A stretch of DNA of 64,000 nt from contig NZ_SMFU01000008.1 of NCBI RefSeq assembly GCF_004339595.1, positions 434,001-498,000 of the forward strand. Reading direction: 5' to 3'. Source of the DNA: Marinobacterium mangrovicola (GTDB lineage: Bacteria > Pseudomonadota > Gammaproteobacteria > Pseudomonadales > Balneatricaceae). Shown here one piece after another: positions 46,217 through 56,457 of the stretch. The translations under genes and the position numbers were made by a program. Every line of letters begins with the position of its first letter. Positions within the stretch are counted from its first letter, which is position 1. Under the pieces are notes generated by a model, which was given only the letters and a program-made list of their open reading frames with translations, ran no database searches and was not told the DNA's origin.

Positions 46217-46888
46217 ATGACAGATTTCAAAATTGCCCCTTCGATCCTTTCCGCCGACTTTGCCCGCCTGGGCGAAGAGGTTGAAGCGGTGCTGAGTGCC
46301 GGTGCGGATATTGTTCACTTCGATGTGATGGACAACCATTACGTACCCAATCTGACCATCGGGCCGATGGTCTGCAAGGCGCTGCGCAAGCACGGCATCG
46401 AAGCGCCCATCGATGCGCACCTGATGGTTAAGCCGGTTGACCGAATGATCGGTGATTTTATTGAGGCTGGCGCCACCTATATCACCTTTCATCCGGAGGC
46501 CTCGGATCATATCGATCGCTCACTGCAGATGATCCGCGATGGCGGCTGCAAGTCAGGACTGGTGTTCAACCCGGCGACCCCACTGCACTACCTGGATCAC
46601 GTCATGGATAAGGTCGATATGATTCTGCTGATGTCGGTAAACCCGGGTTTTGGTGGGCAGAAGTTTATCCCGACGACGCTCGATAAGCTGCGCCAGGTGC
46701 GTCAACGCATCGATGAAAGCGGCCTGCCGATCAGGCTCGAAGTCGACGGCGGTGTAGGCATTGGTAATATTCGCGAGATTGCTGAAGCCGGTGCGGATAC
46801 CTTTGTGGCGGGCTCGGCGATTTTTAACACCGATGACTACCGTGCCACCATCGACAAAATGCGCGCAGAACTGGCCCTGGTGAAATGA
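46217..46888 (+). CDS. rpe: Ribulose-phosphate 3-epimerase
   Basis: The 223-residue TIM-barrel enzyme of the pentose phosphate pathway has [29 protein letters not shown] (metal ligands), [20 protein letters not shown] and LEVDGGVG. It overlaps gph by 4 bp. The rpe-gph pair is a common gammaproteobacterial operon. Confidence 0.97.
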   Translation: MTDFKIAPSILSADFARLGEEVEAVLSAGADIVHFDVMDNHYVPNLTIGPMVCKALRKHGIEAPIDAHLMVKPVDRMIGDFIEAGATYITFHPEASDHIDRSLQMIRDGGCKSGLVFNPATPLHYLDHVMDKVDMILLMSVNPGFGGQKFIPTTLDKLRQVRQRIDESGLPIRLEVDGGVGIGNIREIAEAGADTFVAGSAIFNTDDYRATIDKMRAELALVK

Positions 46889-47562
46889 TGGCAGTGGCCG
46901 GAACGCCCAAGGCGGTGCTTTTCGATCTGGACGGTACGCTGGTTGATAGCGTGCCGGACCTGGCACGGGCGGTGGACCAGATGCTGGAAGCGCTGGGCCG
47001 CAGCGCGGCAGGTGTGGATTCGGTGCGCCAGTGGGTGGGTAACGGCGCTGATATGCTGGTTAAGCGTGCCCTTAGCGGAGATATGGCAGGGCTGCTGAAT
47101 GGCGATGATGTCGAGCTTTTCCCTGTCGCCAGGGATCTGTTCTTTGGCGCCTATGCCCAGGCGAACGGTCGTAATAGCCAGATCTATGCGGGCGTTCAGG
47201 TTGCGCTGGATCGTTATCGTGAAGCGGGCATGCCCATGGCCGTAGTGACCAATAAACCCGCTGCTTTTACCGATCAGCTACTGACCCAGCTTGGGCTTGC
47301 TGGTTATTTTTCGGTGGTGGTGGCAGGCGATACTCTGGCGGAGAAGAAGCCCTCTCCGGCACCGCTGCTTTATGCTTGTGAAAAGCTGGGCAGTGAGCCT
47401 GCCAGCTCTCTGATGGTGGGCGATTCCTCGGTGGATGTAGCAGCTGCCCGTGCCGCTGGATGTGCGGTGGTGTGTGTCAGCTACGGTTACAATAAAGGCG
47501 CGCCAATCGCTGAGGCCGGTGCAGATCGGGTAATCGATTCGCTGGCTGAATTAATCGTCTGA
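46885..47562 (+). CDS. gph: Phosphoglycolate phosphatase
   Basis: The 225-residue HAD phosphatase removes 2-phosphoglycolate. Motif I is [15 protein letters not shown], motif II is VVTNKPA, and motif IV is [16 protein letters not shown]. Its last 12 bases overlap the stop end of the opposite-strand regulator gene. Confidence 0.94.
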   Translation: MMAVAGTPKAVLFDLDGTLVDSVPDLARAVDQMLEALGRSAAGVDSVRQWVGNGADMLVKRALSGDMAGLLNGDDVELFPVARDLFFGAYAQANGRNSQIYAGVQVALDRYREAGMPMAVVTNKPAAFTDQLLTQLGLAGYFSVVVAGDTLAEKKPSPAPLLYACEKLGSEPASSLMVGDSSVDVAAARAAGCAVVCVSYGYNKGAPIAEAGADRVIDSLAELIV

Positions 47563-48492
47563 TTTCGTTTCTTGCTCCAAATCCTGTTCTGTTTCCAGAA
47601 GCAGTTCCCGAGCCCTGTGCGTGATCGCCTGCACGCCGGGGTGGCGGATCTGCCGCTCCAGAGAAATGGCGTAGTAGCGCTCCCTGATTCCCTCCAGGCG
47701 ACCGAGGGTTTCGACGCTATGCTGTCGCTGCAGTTCGCTTTCCAGGACTGAGGGGCCGCAGAACAGTCCGGTTCCAGCCTGGCCGAAAATATCGATCAGG
47801 GCGGAGTCTACGCACTGTACCCGGATTGCCGGCTCGATATGACGGGCCCGGAACCACTTCATGATATTCGCTCCGGCAACGGTGTCATCCGTAGGTAGCA
47901 GAAGCGGAGCTCCATTCAAGCCTTCAGGAAAGTTCGGTCGGTATTGCTGTGCCAGTTCGGGGCTTGCGAACATGCTGATGCCGGTTTCGCCAAGCAGATG
48001 GTTGTAGGCGCGTACATGGGTGCTGGCATCGATGGGGCGATCCGCCAGGATGAGGTCCACGCGGTTGGCAATCAGGTCGCCCAGCAGGGATTCCATCGAG
48101 CCTTCACGGCACTCCAGGTGTACTGGTTCTTCCAGCTCCAGCGCCGGCGCAAGCAGTTTATAAGCGATGCTCTTCGGGACGACATCCGCGATCCCGACAG
48201 CACAGTTAATGCGACTGCTGCCGGCATGGTGCAACTGCAGTTGCATCGCCTCACCCAGGTTGAATATCTCCTCCGCATATTCGAGCGCCTGGCGGCCGGC
48301 GTCCGTTAAATCAAGGCGTCGGCCGTGGCGCTCGAACAGCTCTATCTCCAGCATCTCTTCAAGCACTTTCAGCTGTCCGGAGATGGTTTGTGGAGTGAGG
48401 TTGAGTCGCTTGCTGGCGCGCGCAATGGTGCCTTCCTGGGCGACGACCATGAAGTAGCGTAGATGACGGAAGTTGAGGTTATGAATATGCAT
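47551..48492 (-). CDS. nhaR: LysR-family regulator, NhaR-like
   Basis: The 313-residue protein begins with a LysR winged helix (NFRHLRYFMVVAQEGTIARASKRL) with TPQTISGQLKVLEE as recognition region. The rest tracks E. coli NhaR closely in pattern: VHLECREGSMESLLGDL, DLILADRPID, and a near-end HPGVQAI. NhaR activates the Na+/H+ antiporter gene nhaA in response to sodium; no nhaA is next to it here. The ATG has no clear Shine-Dalgarno, and a palindrome begins inside the start codon, so autoregulation is likely. NhaR identity is by recollection of the family. Confidence 0.82.
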   Translation of the reverse strand: MHIHNLNFRHLRYFMVVAQEGTIARASKRLNLTPQTISGQLKVLEEMLEIELFERHGRRLDLTDAGRQALEYAEEIFNLGEAMQLQLHHAGSSRINCAVGIADVVPKSIAYKLLAPALELEEPVHLECREGSMESLLGDLIANRVDLILADRPIDASTHVRAYNHLLGETGISMFASPELAQQYRPNFPEGLNGAPLLLPTDDTVAGANIMKWFRARHIEPAIRVQCVDSALIDIFGQAGTGLFCGPSVLESELQRQHSVETLGRLEGIRERYYAISLERQIRHPGVQAITHRARELLLETEQDLEQETKSDD

Positions 48493-48507
48493 TCGAAATT
48501 TTCGAAT
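48491..48507. promoter_or_regulatory. Palindrome overlapping the nhaR start, candidate operator
   Basis: ATTCGAAA-T-TTTCGAAT is a perfect 8-bp inverted repeat that includes two bases of the nhaR start codon. A third TTCGAA lies at 48523-48528. Its place suggests binding by NhaR itself, or another regulator, to control nhaR and the opposite-strand transcript. Confidence 0.45.
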
Positions 48508-48562
48508 ATTGGTGAGATTAAATTCGAATTTTATATCGGTTTGGAAGGACTATACTCGAACT

Positions 48563-48668
48563 TGCTCATGCAGTCTCTCCCCGAGACTGAATTGCTCTGT
48601 TCCGGTATGTGGACAGACATTGGCTTTATCACACACATATTTACCCGCCGCCCTGGCGGGTTTTTTTT
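48563..48668 (+). ncRNA. Candidate small RNA between nhaR and bfr
   Basis: A TATACT box at 48551-48556 precedes about 105 bases with no convincing reading frame and two stem-loops: AGTCTC/GAGACT near 48573-48589 and the terminator at 48644-48668. No protein gene on this strand ends within 1 kb upstream, so the terminator needs a transcript. The -35 region is poor, so the promoter may need an activator. I match it to no known family. Confidence 0.4.
48644..48668 (+). terminator. Strong Rho-independent terminator
   Basis: CCCGCC and GGCGGG form a 6-bp G/C stem with a 5-base loop followed by eight T (48661-48668). It is the probable 3' end of the candidate small RNA. The 146 bp from here to the terminator at 48815 hold nothing else I can name. 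Confidence 0.88.
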
Positions 48669-48814
48669 GCCCGGGAGGCGCCAGGCTGGGCAGCTCGAGC
48701 GTTGGTTTTTTCAGCCTGCTTCCGCTCGCATTTACGGCCTGCATTTCTGGCGGGGTGGTCTTTTGGCTAGCCGTTTGAATTCTATATTCGTGGTTGTTGG
48801 CTGCAGAAATGACA

Positions 48815-48840
48815 AAAGGCAGATCCGGGGATCTGCCTTT
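48815..48840 (-). terminator. Terminator of the bfr operon
   Basis: A perfect 12-bp stem (AAAGGCAGATCC with GGATCTGCCTTT) with a 2-base loop lies 27 bp past the bfr stop, with a T run on the minus strand. The core GGCAGATC/GATCTGCC is the same as in the tRNA-fMet terminator at 28846. Confidence 0.85.
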
Positions 48841-48866
48841 GCTGAGGTAGCGCGTCAGAGATGCTA

Positions 48867-49334
48867 TTACATCTGTGACTGCTGGTAGTTTTTCAGACCG
48901 ATCTTGTCGATCAGGCCCAGCTGTTTTTCCAGCCAGTAAGCATGATCTTCTTCGGTGTCTTCCAGTTGCTGGCGCAGCATCTCGCGGGTCTGGTAATCCT
49001 GCTCTTCTTCACAGAGCTTGATCACGTCTTTGAGGTTTTTGGCGACGCTGTACTCGGTGTTCAGATCGTTGCGCAGCATCTCCGGGACATCCTTACCCAC
49101 ATGGATAGGGTCACGGGTAACCAGGTCCGGAGTGCCCTCCAGGAACAGGATACGGGCGATGATCGCCTTGGCATGGCCTTTCTCGTCGTCAAACTCGTGA
49201 GCGATGCGCTCGTAGAGCTTGGTCAGGCCCCAGTCGTCGTACATTTCTGAGTGGATGAAATACTGGTCCATGGCGGCCAGTTCGCCCGCCAGGAGCTTGT
49301 TCAGGGCGTCGATGACTTTCTTTTTGCCTTGCAT
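48867..49334 (-). CDS. bfr: Bacterioferritin, ferroxidase-type subunit
   Basis: The 155-residue subunit of the 24-mer iron store keeps the di-iron ferroxidase ligands: Glu18, Glu51, His54, Glu94, then a Glu/His pair at 128/131 (one residue longer than E. coli there). Position 52 is Lys, not the haem-ligand Met, so it should not bind haem. I chose the ATG at 49334 because AGGA is 7 bases upstream and residue numbers then match the family; the codon before it is GTG. It lies 3 bp after the other subunit gene. Confidence 0.93.
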   Translation of the reverse strand: MQGKKKVIDALNKLLAGELAAMDQYFIHSEMYDDWGLTKLYERIAHEFDDEKGHAKAIIARILFLEGTPDLVTRDPIHVGKDVPEMLRNDLNTEYSVAKNLKDVIKLCEEEQDYQTREMLRQQLEDTEEDHAYWLEKQLGLIDKIGLKNYQQSQM

Positions 49335-49337
49335 CAC

Positions 49338-49811
49338 TTATTCCTTTTCGATGGCGGATTGCAGGTAGTTCTCGATGCCGGTTTCCCGGATCAGATGTTG
49401 CTGGGCTTCGATCCAGTCAACATGAGCTTCTTCGCTCTCGAGAATCTCTTCGAGCAGGTGGCGGCTGACATAATCTCCACCAGCCTCGCACTCGGCAATG
49501 ACTTCGCGCAACAGGGCCAGTTGTTCCATCTCCAGGTCCAGATCGCACTGCATCATTTCAGCACAGTGTTCGCCAATACGCAGGCGCTCCAGTTGCTGCA
49601 GGTTAGGCAGGCCTTCCAGGAACAGTATGCGTTCGATCAGCTCGTCCGCCTGTTTCATATCGAGAATCGATTTTTTGTAGGCCGCGTGGTTGAGTTTTTC
49701 CAGGCCCCAGTTTTTGTACATGCGTGCATGCAGGAAATACTGGTTGATGGAGGTGAGCTCGAATGTGAGCACTTTGTTAAGCCGGCGAACTAGCGACTTG
49801 TCACCTTGCAT
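49338..49811 (-). CDS. Bacterioferritin, haem-binding-type subunit
   Basis: The 157-residue subunit has Met52, the haem ligand, but its ferroxidase site is changed: Asp51 for Glu and Gln54 for His, while Glu18, Glu94, Glu127 and His130 remain. It complements the next gene, which has the di-iron site but no Met52. The start MQGDKSLVRRL at 49811 has AAGGAG nearby; a longer frame to 49874 lacks family similarity. Mixed haem/ferroxidase shells are known from Neisseria and Magnetospirillum. Confidence 0.92.
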   Translation of the reverse strand: MQGDKSLVRRLNKVLTFELTSINQYFLHARMYKNWGLEKLNHAAYKKSILDMKQADELIERILFLEGLPNLQQLERLRIGEHCAEMMQCDLDLEMEQLALLREVIAECEAGGDYVSRHLLEEILESEEAHVDWIEAQQHLIRETGIENYLQSAIEKE

Positions 49812-49954
49812 TGAAAACTCCTTTTGAGACGTCGCATGGATAATTGACGGCTGGGCGGGTGAGCAGCCATGCAAAGGAGTATAGCGCAGATGTCCCCGCG
49901 TTGGGGACCGATGAAACTTATGGGCAAGTGGAGGGGGTGTTGCTGATTATGGAA

Positions 49955-50149
49955 TCAGGCCGGCATGGCCAGTGCCATAGCTCGCTCGGCCTGCTCGCGC
50001 TTGATTATCTGGCGCGCGGTGCAGGTGCATTTGCCACATTCACTGCCGACGCAGAGTGCGCGGTTGAGGTCCCGTACGCTGCGTGCGCCATCATCGATCG
50101 CCTGCTGAATCTCGCGTTCGGTAATGTTGTTGCAGATGCATACGTACAT
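49955..50149 (-). CDS. bfd: Bacterioferritin-associated ferredoxin
   Basis: The 64-residue [2Fe-2S] protein reduces the haem of bacterioferritin to release iron. It begins MYVCICNNITEREI, and has GSECGKCTC with the second pair of cluster cysteines. The ATG at 50149 gives the family N-terminus; longer starts do not. It lies upstream of the two bfr genes, with a 143-bp gap. Confidence 0.95.
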   Translation of the reverse strand: MYVCICNNITEREIQQAIDDGARSVRDLNRALCVGSECGKCTCTARQIIKREQAERAMALAMPA

Positions 50150-50184
50150 AAGATACCTCTGTGGATCTTTAACCAAATAATATT

Positions 50185-50203
50185 GGTAATGATAATAGTT
50201 CGT
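50185..50203 (-). promoter_or_regulatory. Possible Fur box upstream of bfd
   Basis: This stretch matches the 19-bp Fur consensus (GATAATGATAATCATTATC) at about 13 positions, with the first half near-perfect. It lies 36 bp before bfd, where repression by iron-loaded Fur would make sense, since bfd is used to free stored iron. Confidence 0.5.
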
Positions 50204-50494
50204 ATTAGATAGATTTCAACTGTTTTTTTCTCAAGATGACGCGGCCGGCTAGATCCTTGTCGCATGCACGCCCGGCGGCCTTGTCATGCTTAATCATCAG
50301 CAAAACCAGTGCCATGCGGAGAGGTTATTAGAGGCCTTTTAAAAACAGTATATTAGCGATGCTTGGAGCAGGGGGGCAGGTCTCAGGAGCGAGGATGTAA
50401 GAAAGTGAACAGCACTTTGTCATCCTTGGGGCGGAGATTTCTAACAGTAAGTATTTTGACGCAGGTTGTTTTAAAGCGAGGAGCGTACGAATAA
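50204..50494. other. Intergenic stretch between bfd and gatB
   Basis: About 290 bp hold no reading frame, tRNA or clear repeat that I can support. The part nearest the Fur-like site should carry the bfd promoter. Confidence 0.5.
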
Positions 50495-50520
50495 AAAAGG
50501 CCCGGGGTGACGGGCCTTTT
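50495..50520 (-). terminator. Terminator of the gatCAB operon
   Basis: AAAAGGCCCG and CGGGCCTTTT form a 10-bp stem with a 6-base loop, 21 bp past the gatB stop. The T run is on the minus strand, and A-rich flanks make it nearly bidirectional. Confidence 0.88.
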
Positions 50521-50541
50521 CGATGAATCCTTCGTGCCGGA

Positions 50542-51996
50542 TTAATCGCAGAGAGCGTCCAGCTTCTTCTTCAGTATGCCGGTGACGGCGCCCGGGTTGG
50601 CCTTGCCGCCGGTGGCTTTCATCACCTGGCCCATAAAGAAGCCAAGCATCTTGCCGCGCTTCTCGGGTTCTGCCGCTTTATATTGCTCGACCTGCTTATC
50701 GGCATTGGCGATCACATCATCGACGATCTTCTCGATGGCGCCGGTATCGGTTACCTGTTTCAGGCCCTTGGCTTCGATGATCTCGTCGGCGCTGCCGCCG
50801 TCGGTCCACATGGTCTCGAACACTTTCTTGGCGATGTTGCCGGAGATGGTGTCGTCCTTGATACGCTCCAGCAAGCCGCCGAGCTGATCGGCAGATACCG
50901 GGCTCTGCTTGATGTCGATATCATTTTGGTTCAGGTACTTGGCCAGTTCGCCCATGACCCAGTTTGCCGCCAGCTTGGTATCGCCGCAGGCTTTAACTAC
51001 GGCTTCGTAGTAATCCGCCTGGGCGCTGTAGCCTGAGAGTACTCCTGCATCGTAGTCGGAGAGTTTGTACTCGCTGATAAAGCGCTCGCGGCGCGCGTCC
51101 GGCAGTTCCGGCAGTGTTTCGCGAATCGCTTCGATGTAGCTATCGTCGATCACCACCGGCAGCAGGTCGGGGCAGGGGAAGTAACGGTAGTCGTTGGCAT
51201 CCTCTTTCGAGCGCATGCTGCGGGTCTGGTTCTTGTCCGGGTCGTACAGGCGGGTTTCCTGCAACACGGTGCCGCCATCTTCGATCAGATCGATCTGGCG
51301 GGCGACTTCGGTATCGATAGCGCGCTCGATAAAGCGGAAGGAGTTGATGTTCTTCAGCTCGGTACGGGTACCGTACTCTTCCTGTCCTTTCGGGCGCACC
51401 GAGACGTTGCAGTCGCAGCGCATGGAGCCTTCGGCCATGTTGCCGTCGCAGATACCCAGGGTGGTAACGATCGCATGGATCTTGCGGGCGTAGGCGGCGG
51501 CTTCCTTGGAAGAACGCATATCCGGCTCGGAGACGATCTCCACCAGCGGGGTGCCAGCGCGGTTCAGGTCGATGCCAGACATGCCGTGGAAGTCTTCATG
51601 CAGGGATTTGCCCGCATCCTCTTCCAGGTGGGCGTGGTGCAGACGCACGCGGCGTTGCACGCCTTCCTCGGTTTCGATATCCACAAAACCAGGGCCGACG
51701 ATCGGTTCCGCCAGCTGGGTGGTCTGGTAGCCCTTGGGCAGGTCGGGGTAGAAGTAGTTCTTGCGCTCAAATACGGAGCGCTTGCCGATCTCTGCGTTCA
51801 CTGCCAGGCCGAACATGACGGCCATGCGCAGGGCGTTTTCGTTGAACACCGGCAGCGTGCCTGGCAGTGCCAGGTCAACGGCGCAGGCCTGGGTGTTCGG
51901 CTCGGCACCAAAGGCGGTGCTGGCGCCGGAGAAAATCTTGGTCGTAGTGGAGAGCTGGACGTGAATCTCCAGCCCGATAACAACTTCCCATTCCAT
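50542..51996 (-). CDS. gatB: Asp-tRNA(Asn)/Glu-tRNA(Gln) amidotransferase subunit B
   Basis: The 484-residue subunit phosphorylates the mischarged tRNA and binds it. It begins [15 protein letters not shown] and has the metal site [16 protein letters not shown] and CDCNVS, plus the C-terminal YqeY-like tail domain ending [13 protein letters not shown] chose the ATG at 51996 with AGAGG about 10 bases upstream; the TTG at 52005 is too near it. It follows gatA by 14 bp. It serves a GatCAB that makes Gln-tRNA or Asn-tRNA. Confidence 0.96.
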   Translation of the reverse strand: MEWEVVIGLEIHVQLSTTTKIFSGASTAFGAEPNTQACAVDLALPGTLPVFNENALRMAVMFGLAVNAEIGKRSVFERKNYFYPDLPKGYQTTQLAEPIVGPGFVDIETEEGVQRRVRLHHAHLEEDAGKSLHEDFHGMSGIDLNRAGTPLVEIVSEPDMRSSKEAAAYARKIHAIVTTLGICDGNMAEGSMRCDCNVSVRPKGQEEYGTRTELKNINSFRFIERAIDTEVARQIDLIEDGGTVLQETRLYDPDKNQTRSMRSKEDANDYRYFPCPDLLPVVIDDSYIEAIRETLPELPDARRERFISEYKLSDYDAGVLSGYSAQADYYEAVVKACGDTKLAANWVMGELAKYLNQNDIDIKQSPVSADQLGGLLERIKDDTISGNIAKKVFETMWTDGGSADEIIEAKGLKQVTDTGAIEKIVDDVIANADKQVEQYKAAEPEKRGKMLGFFMGQVMKATGGKANPGAVTGILKKKLDALCD

Positions 51997-52010
51997 CGTA
52001 GTCAAACCTC

Positions 52011-53462
52011 TCAGATGCCAGCCGGTGCCTGTTTATGCCAGTCAGTCGCCTGCTGGTACTGGTGTGCCACATTGAGCAGCTTCGCTTCGGCAAAGTGGTT
52101 GCCGATGATCTGCAGACCGACCGGCAGGCCATCAACCTGTCCACAGGGCACGGACATGCCTGGGAGACCAGCCAGGTTCAGCGACAGGGTGTAGATATCT
52201 TCCATGTACATGCTGACCGGGTCGTTGCTCTTTTCGCCGATCTTGAACGCCGGGTGCGGCGTGGTTGGCGCCATGATGACGTCGACCTCTTCCAGTACCT
52301 TGGCGAAATCCTGCTGAATCAGACGGCGGATCTGCTGCGCCTTGTTGTAGTAGGCGTCGTAATAGCCGGCGCAGAGCGCGTAGGTGCCCACCATGATGCG
52401 GCGCTTAACCTCTTCACCGAAGCCTTCGCCGCGGCTGCGCTTGTACATGTCTTCCAGGTCTTTCGGGTCTTCACAGCGGTAGCCGTAACGTACGCCGTCA
52501 AAACGGGAAAGGTTAGACGAAGCTTCAGCCGGAGCGATGATGTAGTACGCAGGGATCGACAGCTCGGTGCGCGGCAGGCTGACCTCTTTCACAGTGGCGC
52601 CCATCTTTTCGAACTCGGCCACGGCGTTGCGCACCTGTTCGGCAACCTTCGCATCGAGAGTATCGGTGAAATACTCTGCCGGCAGGCCGATCTTCAGGCC
52701 GGCCAGCGGCTCGTTCAGTGTTGCCGTGTAATCCGGTACTTCACGGTCAACGCTGGTGGAGTCCATCGGATCGAAGCCGGCCATCACGTTCAGCATCATG
52801 GCGCAGTCTTCTGCGGTGTGGGCCATGGGGCCGATCTGGTCCAGAGAAGAGGCGAAGGCCACCATGCCGTAACGGGATACGCGGCCGTAGGTCGGCTTCA
52901 GGCCGGTGATGCCGCAAAGGGCCGCCGGCTGGCGAATGGAGCCGCCGGTGTCGGAACCGGTAGCGGCCGGTGCCAGGCGTGCAGCGACAGCCGCACCAGA
53001 ACCGCCGGAGGAACCGCCCGGTACACGGTCGGTATCCCAGGGGTTACGGGCCGGGCCGTAGTAGCTGGACTCGTTGGAACCGCCCATGGCGAACTCGTCC
53101 ATATTGGTTTTGCCCAGCATGACCGCGCCGGCCTGCTTGAACTTGGCCACCATGGTGCCGTCGTAGGGGGAGATGAAGTTATCCAGCATCTTGGATGCGC
53201 AGCTGGTGCGCACGCCCTGGGTGCAGAACAGGTCCTTGTGGGCGATCGGCAGGCCGGTGAACGGGCCAGCGGTGCCGGCGGCGATCGCTTCGTCAGCGGC
53301 CTTCGCCTGTGCCAGCGCTTCCTCTTCGGTCACGGTGATGTAGCTGTTGTACTTGCTGTCTTCGGCCTTGATGCGCTCCAGCCAGGCTGTAGTCAGCTCA
53401 GTGCTGGTGAAGTCGCCGTTGCGCAGGCCTGCCGCCAGCTCGGCCAGTGTCTTATCAAACAT
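52011..53462 (-). CDS. gatA: Asp-tRNA(Asn)/Glu-tRNA(Gln) amidotransferase subunit A
   Basis: The 483-residue amidase releases ammonia from glutamine and amidates the tRNA-bound Glu or Asp. It has the Ser-cisSer-Lys triad: PIAHKDLF (Lys), [13 protein letters not shown] (cis-Ser) and [12 protein letters not shown] (Ser nucleophile). Its length is usual. It begins 31 bp after gatC. A long reading frame on the opposite strand over nearly the same bases is a codon-bias shadow. Confidence 0.97.
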   Translation of the reverse strand: MFDKTLAELAAGLRNGDFTSTELTTAWLERIKAEDSKYNSYITVTEEEALAQAKAADEAIAAGTAGPFTGLPIAHKDLFCTQGVRTSCASKMLDNFISPYDGTMVAKFKQAGAVMLGKTNMDEFAMGGSNESSYYGPARNPWDTDRVPGGSSGGSGAAVAARLAPAATGSDTGGSIRQPAALCGITGLKPTYGRVSRYGMVAFASSLDQIGPMAHTAEDCAMMLNVMAGFDPMDSTSVDREVPDYTATLNEPLAGLKIGLPAEYFTDTLDAKVAEQVRNAVAEFEKMGATVKEVSLPRTELSIPAYYIIAPAEASSNLSRFDGVRYGYRCEDPKDLEDMYKRSRGEGFGEEVKRRIMVGTYALCAGYYDAYYNKAQQIRRLIQQDFAKVLEEVDVIMAPTTPHPAFKIGEKSNDPVSMYMEDIYTLSLNLAGLPGMSVPCGQVDGLPVGLQIIGNHFAEAKLLNVAHQYQQATDWHKQAPAGI

Positions 53463-53493
53463 GATTCACTATTCCTTGAAAACTGAGGCCGGA

Positions 53494-53781
53494 TTACTCG
53501 ATCACCCTGGGGACCAGGAACAGGCCGTCTTCGACCGCGGGAGCTGCCTTTTGCAGCGCTTCGCGCTGGTTACCCTCGGTAACCTCATCGGCCCGCAGAC
53601 GCTGAACCGCGTCCAGTGGATTGGCCAGAGGGGCCACGCCGCTGGTGTCCGTCTGCTGCATCTGGTCGATCAGATTAAGGATGTTGGAGAGGTTTTCGGT
53701 GTAGGCGGGGATATCGCTTTCATCGATCTGGAGGCGTGCCAGATGGGCGATACGTTCTACGTCGGATCGGTCCAGAGACAT
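53494..53781 (-). CDS. gatC: Asp-tRNA(Asn)/Glu-tRNA(Gln) amidotransferase subunit C
   Basis: The 95-residue subunit stabilises GatA. It has [12 protein letters not shown] near the N-terminus, then [11 protein letters not shown] and the [17 protein letters not shown] segment. It heads the gatC-gatA-gatB operon, divergent from mreB across a 192-bp gap that must hold both promoters. Confidence 0.94.
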   Translation of the reverse strand: MSLDRSDVERIAHLARLQIDESDIPAYTENLSNILNLIDQMQQTDTSGVAPLANPLDAVQRLRADEVTEGNQREALQKAAPAVEDGLFLVPRVIE

Positions 53782-53877
53782 AAGTCCGCTTCTCGCTGTC
53801 TAAACGTTCGGGATAGGAATTAGAAGCCGGTTAAGTTACCACATTTGTTCCTTGCCCAAAATCCCCGCCATTGTTAG

Positions 53878-55011
<1,134 letters not shown>

Positions 55012-55081
55012 TAACATGTGACCTGTTTTCGACTGGCCGTCGACGGGAGTGTCGGCGGCATGAAGTCAAAACCGGAGGTCT

Positions 55082-55939
55082 GTTATCAAGACTATTTTTA
55101 GAGGGGGGGCACCGCGTGCCCTCTTTGTCGTTCTGATACTGTTTGCGGTACTGCTGATTGTCTCTGACCTGAACTGGTCAAAGATGCGCGAGGGACGTGC
55201 CTGGATGTCTCTGGTGGTAACGCCGCTGCAGTGGCTGGTGGATCTGCCTTCCCGTGCGGCCGACAATCTGTCGGGCGTGCTCGTTTCCCGTACCACCTTG
55301 CTCAGCGATAACGAACGCCTGCGCACCGAAGCGCTGCAGCTGGAGCGCAAGGTGCAGCAGAACGCGTCGTTGATGGCCGAAAATATCCGTCTGCGCGAGC
55401 TGCTGGATGCCGGTCAGCGTGTCGACGAGCCGGTGCGCCTCGTGGAGCTTATCGGCGTCAATCCTGACCCCTTCCAGCATGAAGTGATCATCAACCACGG
55501 TTCTGAAGACAGTGTCTATGATGGTCAGCCGGTGCTTGATGCCGGTGGCGTTATGGGGCAGGTGGTATCGCTGTCTCACTATACCTCCCGAGTCATGTTG
55601 ATTACCGATGCTCGCGCCGCAATCCCGGTAGAGGTCAACCGAAACGGTTTTCGTGCCATTGCCCTCGGTAAGGGCGTGTTGGGTGAGCTGGAGCTTGAAC
55701 ATGTCCCTGATACGGCTGACGTTCGCGAGGGTGATCTGCTGGTGACCTCCGGGTTGGGTGGCCGATTCCCGCGCGGTTACCCTGTCGGTATCGTCGGTGA
55801 AGTCGTACGCGATCCCGGACAGCAGTTTGTCCAGGTGCGCGCACGGCCGTCTGCTCGGCTCGATAAAAGCCGTCATCTGTTGCTGGTGGGTAATAAACCC
55901 CAGGTGAAGGAGATCCCGGCGGAGGTCGCCAGTGAGTGA
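55082..55939 (+). CDS. mreC: Rod shape-determining protein MreC, no canonical start codon
   Basis: The 285-residue inner-membrane protein bridges MreB and the periplasmic wall machinery. From codon 55082 the frame reads (V)IKTIFRGGAPRALF then a membrane segment (FVVLILFAVLLIV), a coiled coil (DNERLRTEALQLERK), and the beta domain with RVMLITDARAAIPVEV. In relatives the protein starts MIK, but here that codon is GTT and the next is ATC; the first ATG is at 55184, inside the protein, after the membrane segment. GGAGG at 55074-55078 lies 3 bases before GTT and 6 before ATC. So initiation at ATC or GTT is likely, unless there is a sequence error. It overlaps mreD by 8 bp. Confidence 0.85.
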   Translation, partial: VIKTIFRGGAPRALFVVLILFAVLLIVSDLNWSKMREGRAWMSLVVTPLQWLVDLPSRAADNLSGVLVSRTTLLSDNERLRTEALQLERKVQQNASLMAENIRLRELLDAGQRVDEPVRLVELIGVNPDPFQHEVIINHGSEDSVYDGQPVLDAGGVMGQVVSLSHYTSRVMLITDARAAIPVEVNRNGFRAIALGKGVLGELELEHVPDTADVREGDLLVTSGLGGRFPRGYPVGIVGEVVRDPGQQFVQVRARPSARLDKSRHLLLVGNKPQVKEIPAEVASE

Positions 55940-56420
55940 GGAGCGCGCCGGCGGCGGGCTGATCATCTTTGGTACCTTTATTATCGGTCTGGTGCTGAGC
56001 CAGATTCCGATGCCTGACATGCTGATCTGGGCGCGGCCCGCCTGGGTGGTCCTGGTGTTGATCTACTGGGTGATGGCGCTGCCGCATCGAATCGGCGTGG
56101 GCAGTGCGTTTCTGCTTGGGTTGGTTATGGACCTGGTGCGTGGTTCGGTGCTGGGGTTGAATGCGCTTTCGATGACGATCATCGCGTTCCTGGTGCTGGT
56201 TCTGTACAAGCGGATGCGGATGTTCCCTCTCTGGCAGCAATCAGGGCTTATTCTGGTCCTGGTCGGTATCAATCAGTTACTCTTCCACTGGATGCAGGGC
56301 ATCACCGGAACAACCAGCGACTCGTTGCTGTTTTTGCTGCCCGCTGCAGTCAGTGCCCTGGTCTGGCCCTGGCTCTTCCTTTTACTGCGTAATGTTCGAC
56401 GCCTTTTCCGCATAGCCTGA
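55932..56420 (+). CDS. mreD: Rod shape-determining protein MreD
   Basis: The 162-residue inner-membrane protein has five to six hydrophobic segments and works with MreC and the RodA/PBP2 synthase. It has PAWVVLVLIYWVMALPHRIGVG and FLLGLVMDLVRGSVLG, family signatures. The start is GTG at 55932, within the mreC end. Confidence 0.92.
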   Translation: MSEERAGGGLIIFGTFIIGLVLSQIPMPDMLIWARPAWVVLVLIYWVMALPHRIGVGSAFLLGLVMDLVRGSVLGLNALSMTIIAFLVLVLYKRMRMFPLWQQSGLILVLVGINQLLFHWMQGITGTTSDSLLFLLPAAVSALVWPWLFLLLRNVRRLFRIA

Positions 56421-56457
56421 CCTCGGTCAGGGTAAGCAGAGCATCACGGAGATCAAC

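Noticed and set aside
48463-48888. Open frame of 141 codons on the plus strand across the nhaR-bfr gap
   Set aside because: It runs through the strong terminator and into the bfr end; the translation looks random. A non-coding RNA explains the region better.
52035-53486. Open frame of 483 codons on the plus strand opposite gatA
   Set aside because: It lies fully over the well-conserved gatA; its translation is rich in Gly, Val, His and Arg with no family features, which is typical of a shadow of codon bias.
55178-56020. Open frame of about 280 codons on the minus strand opposite mreC
   Set aside because: It covers mreC and mreD, both firmly identified on the plus strand.
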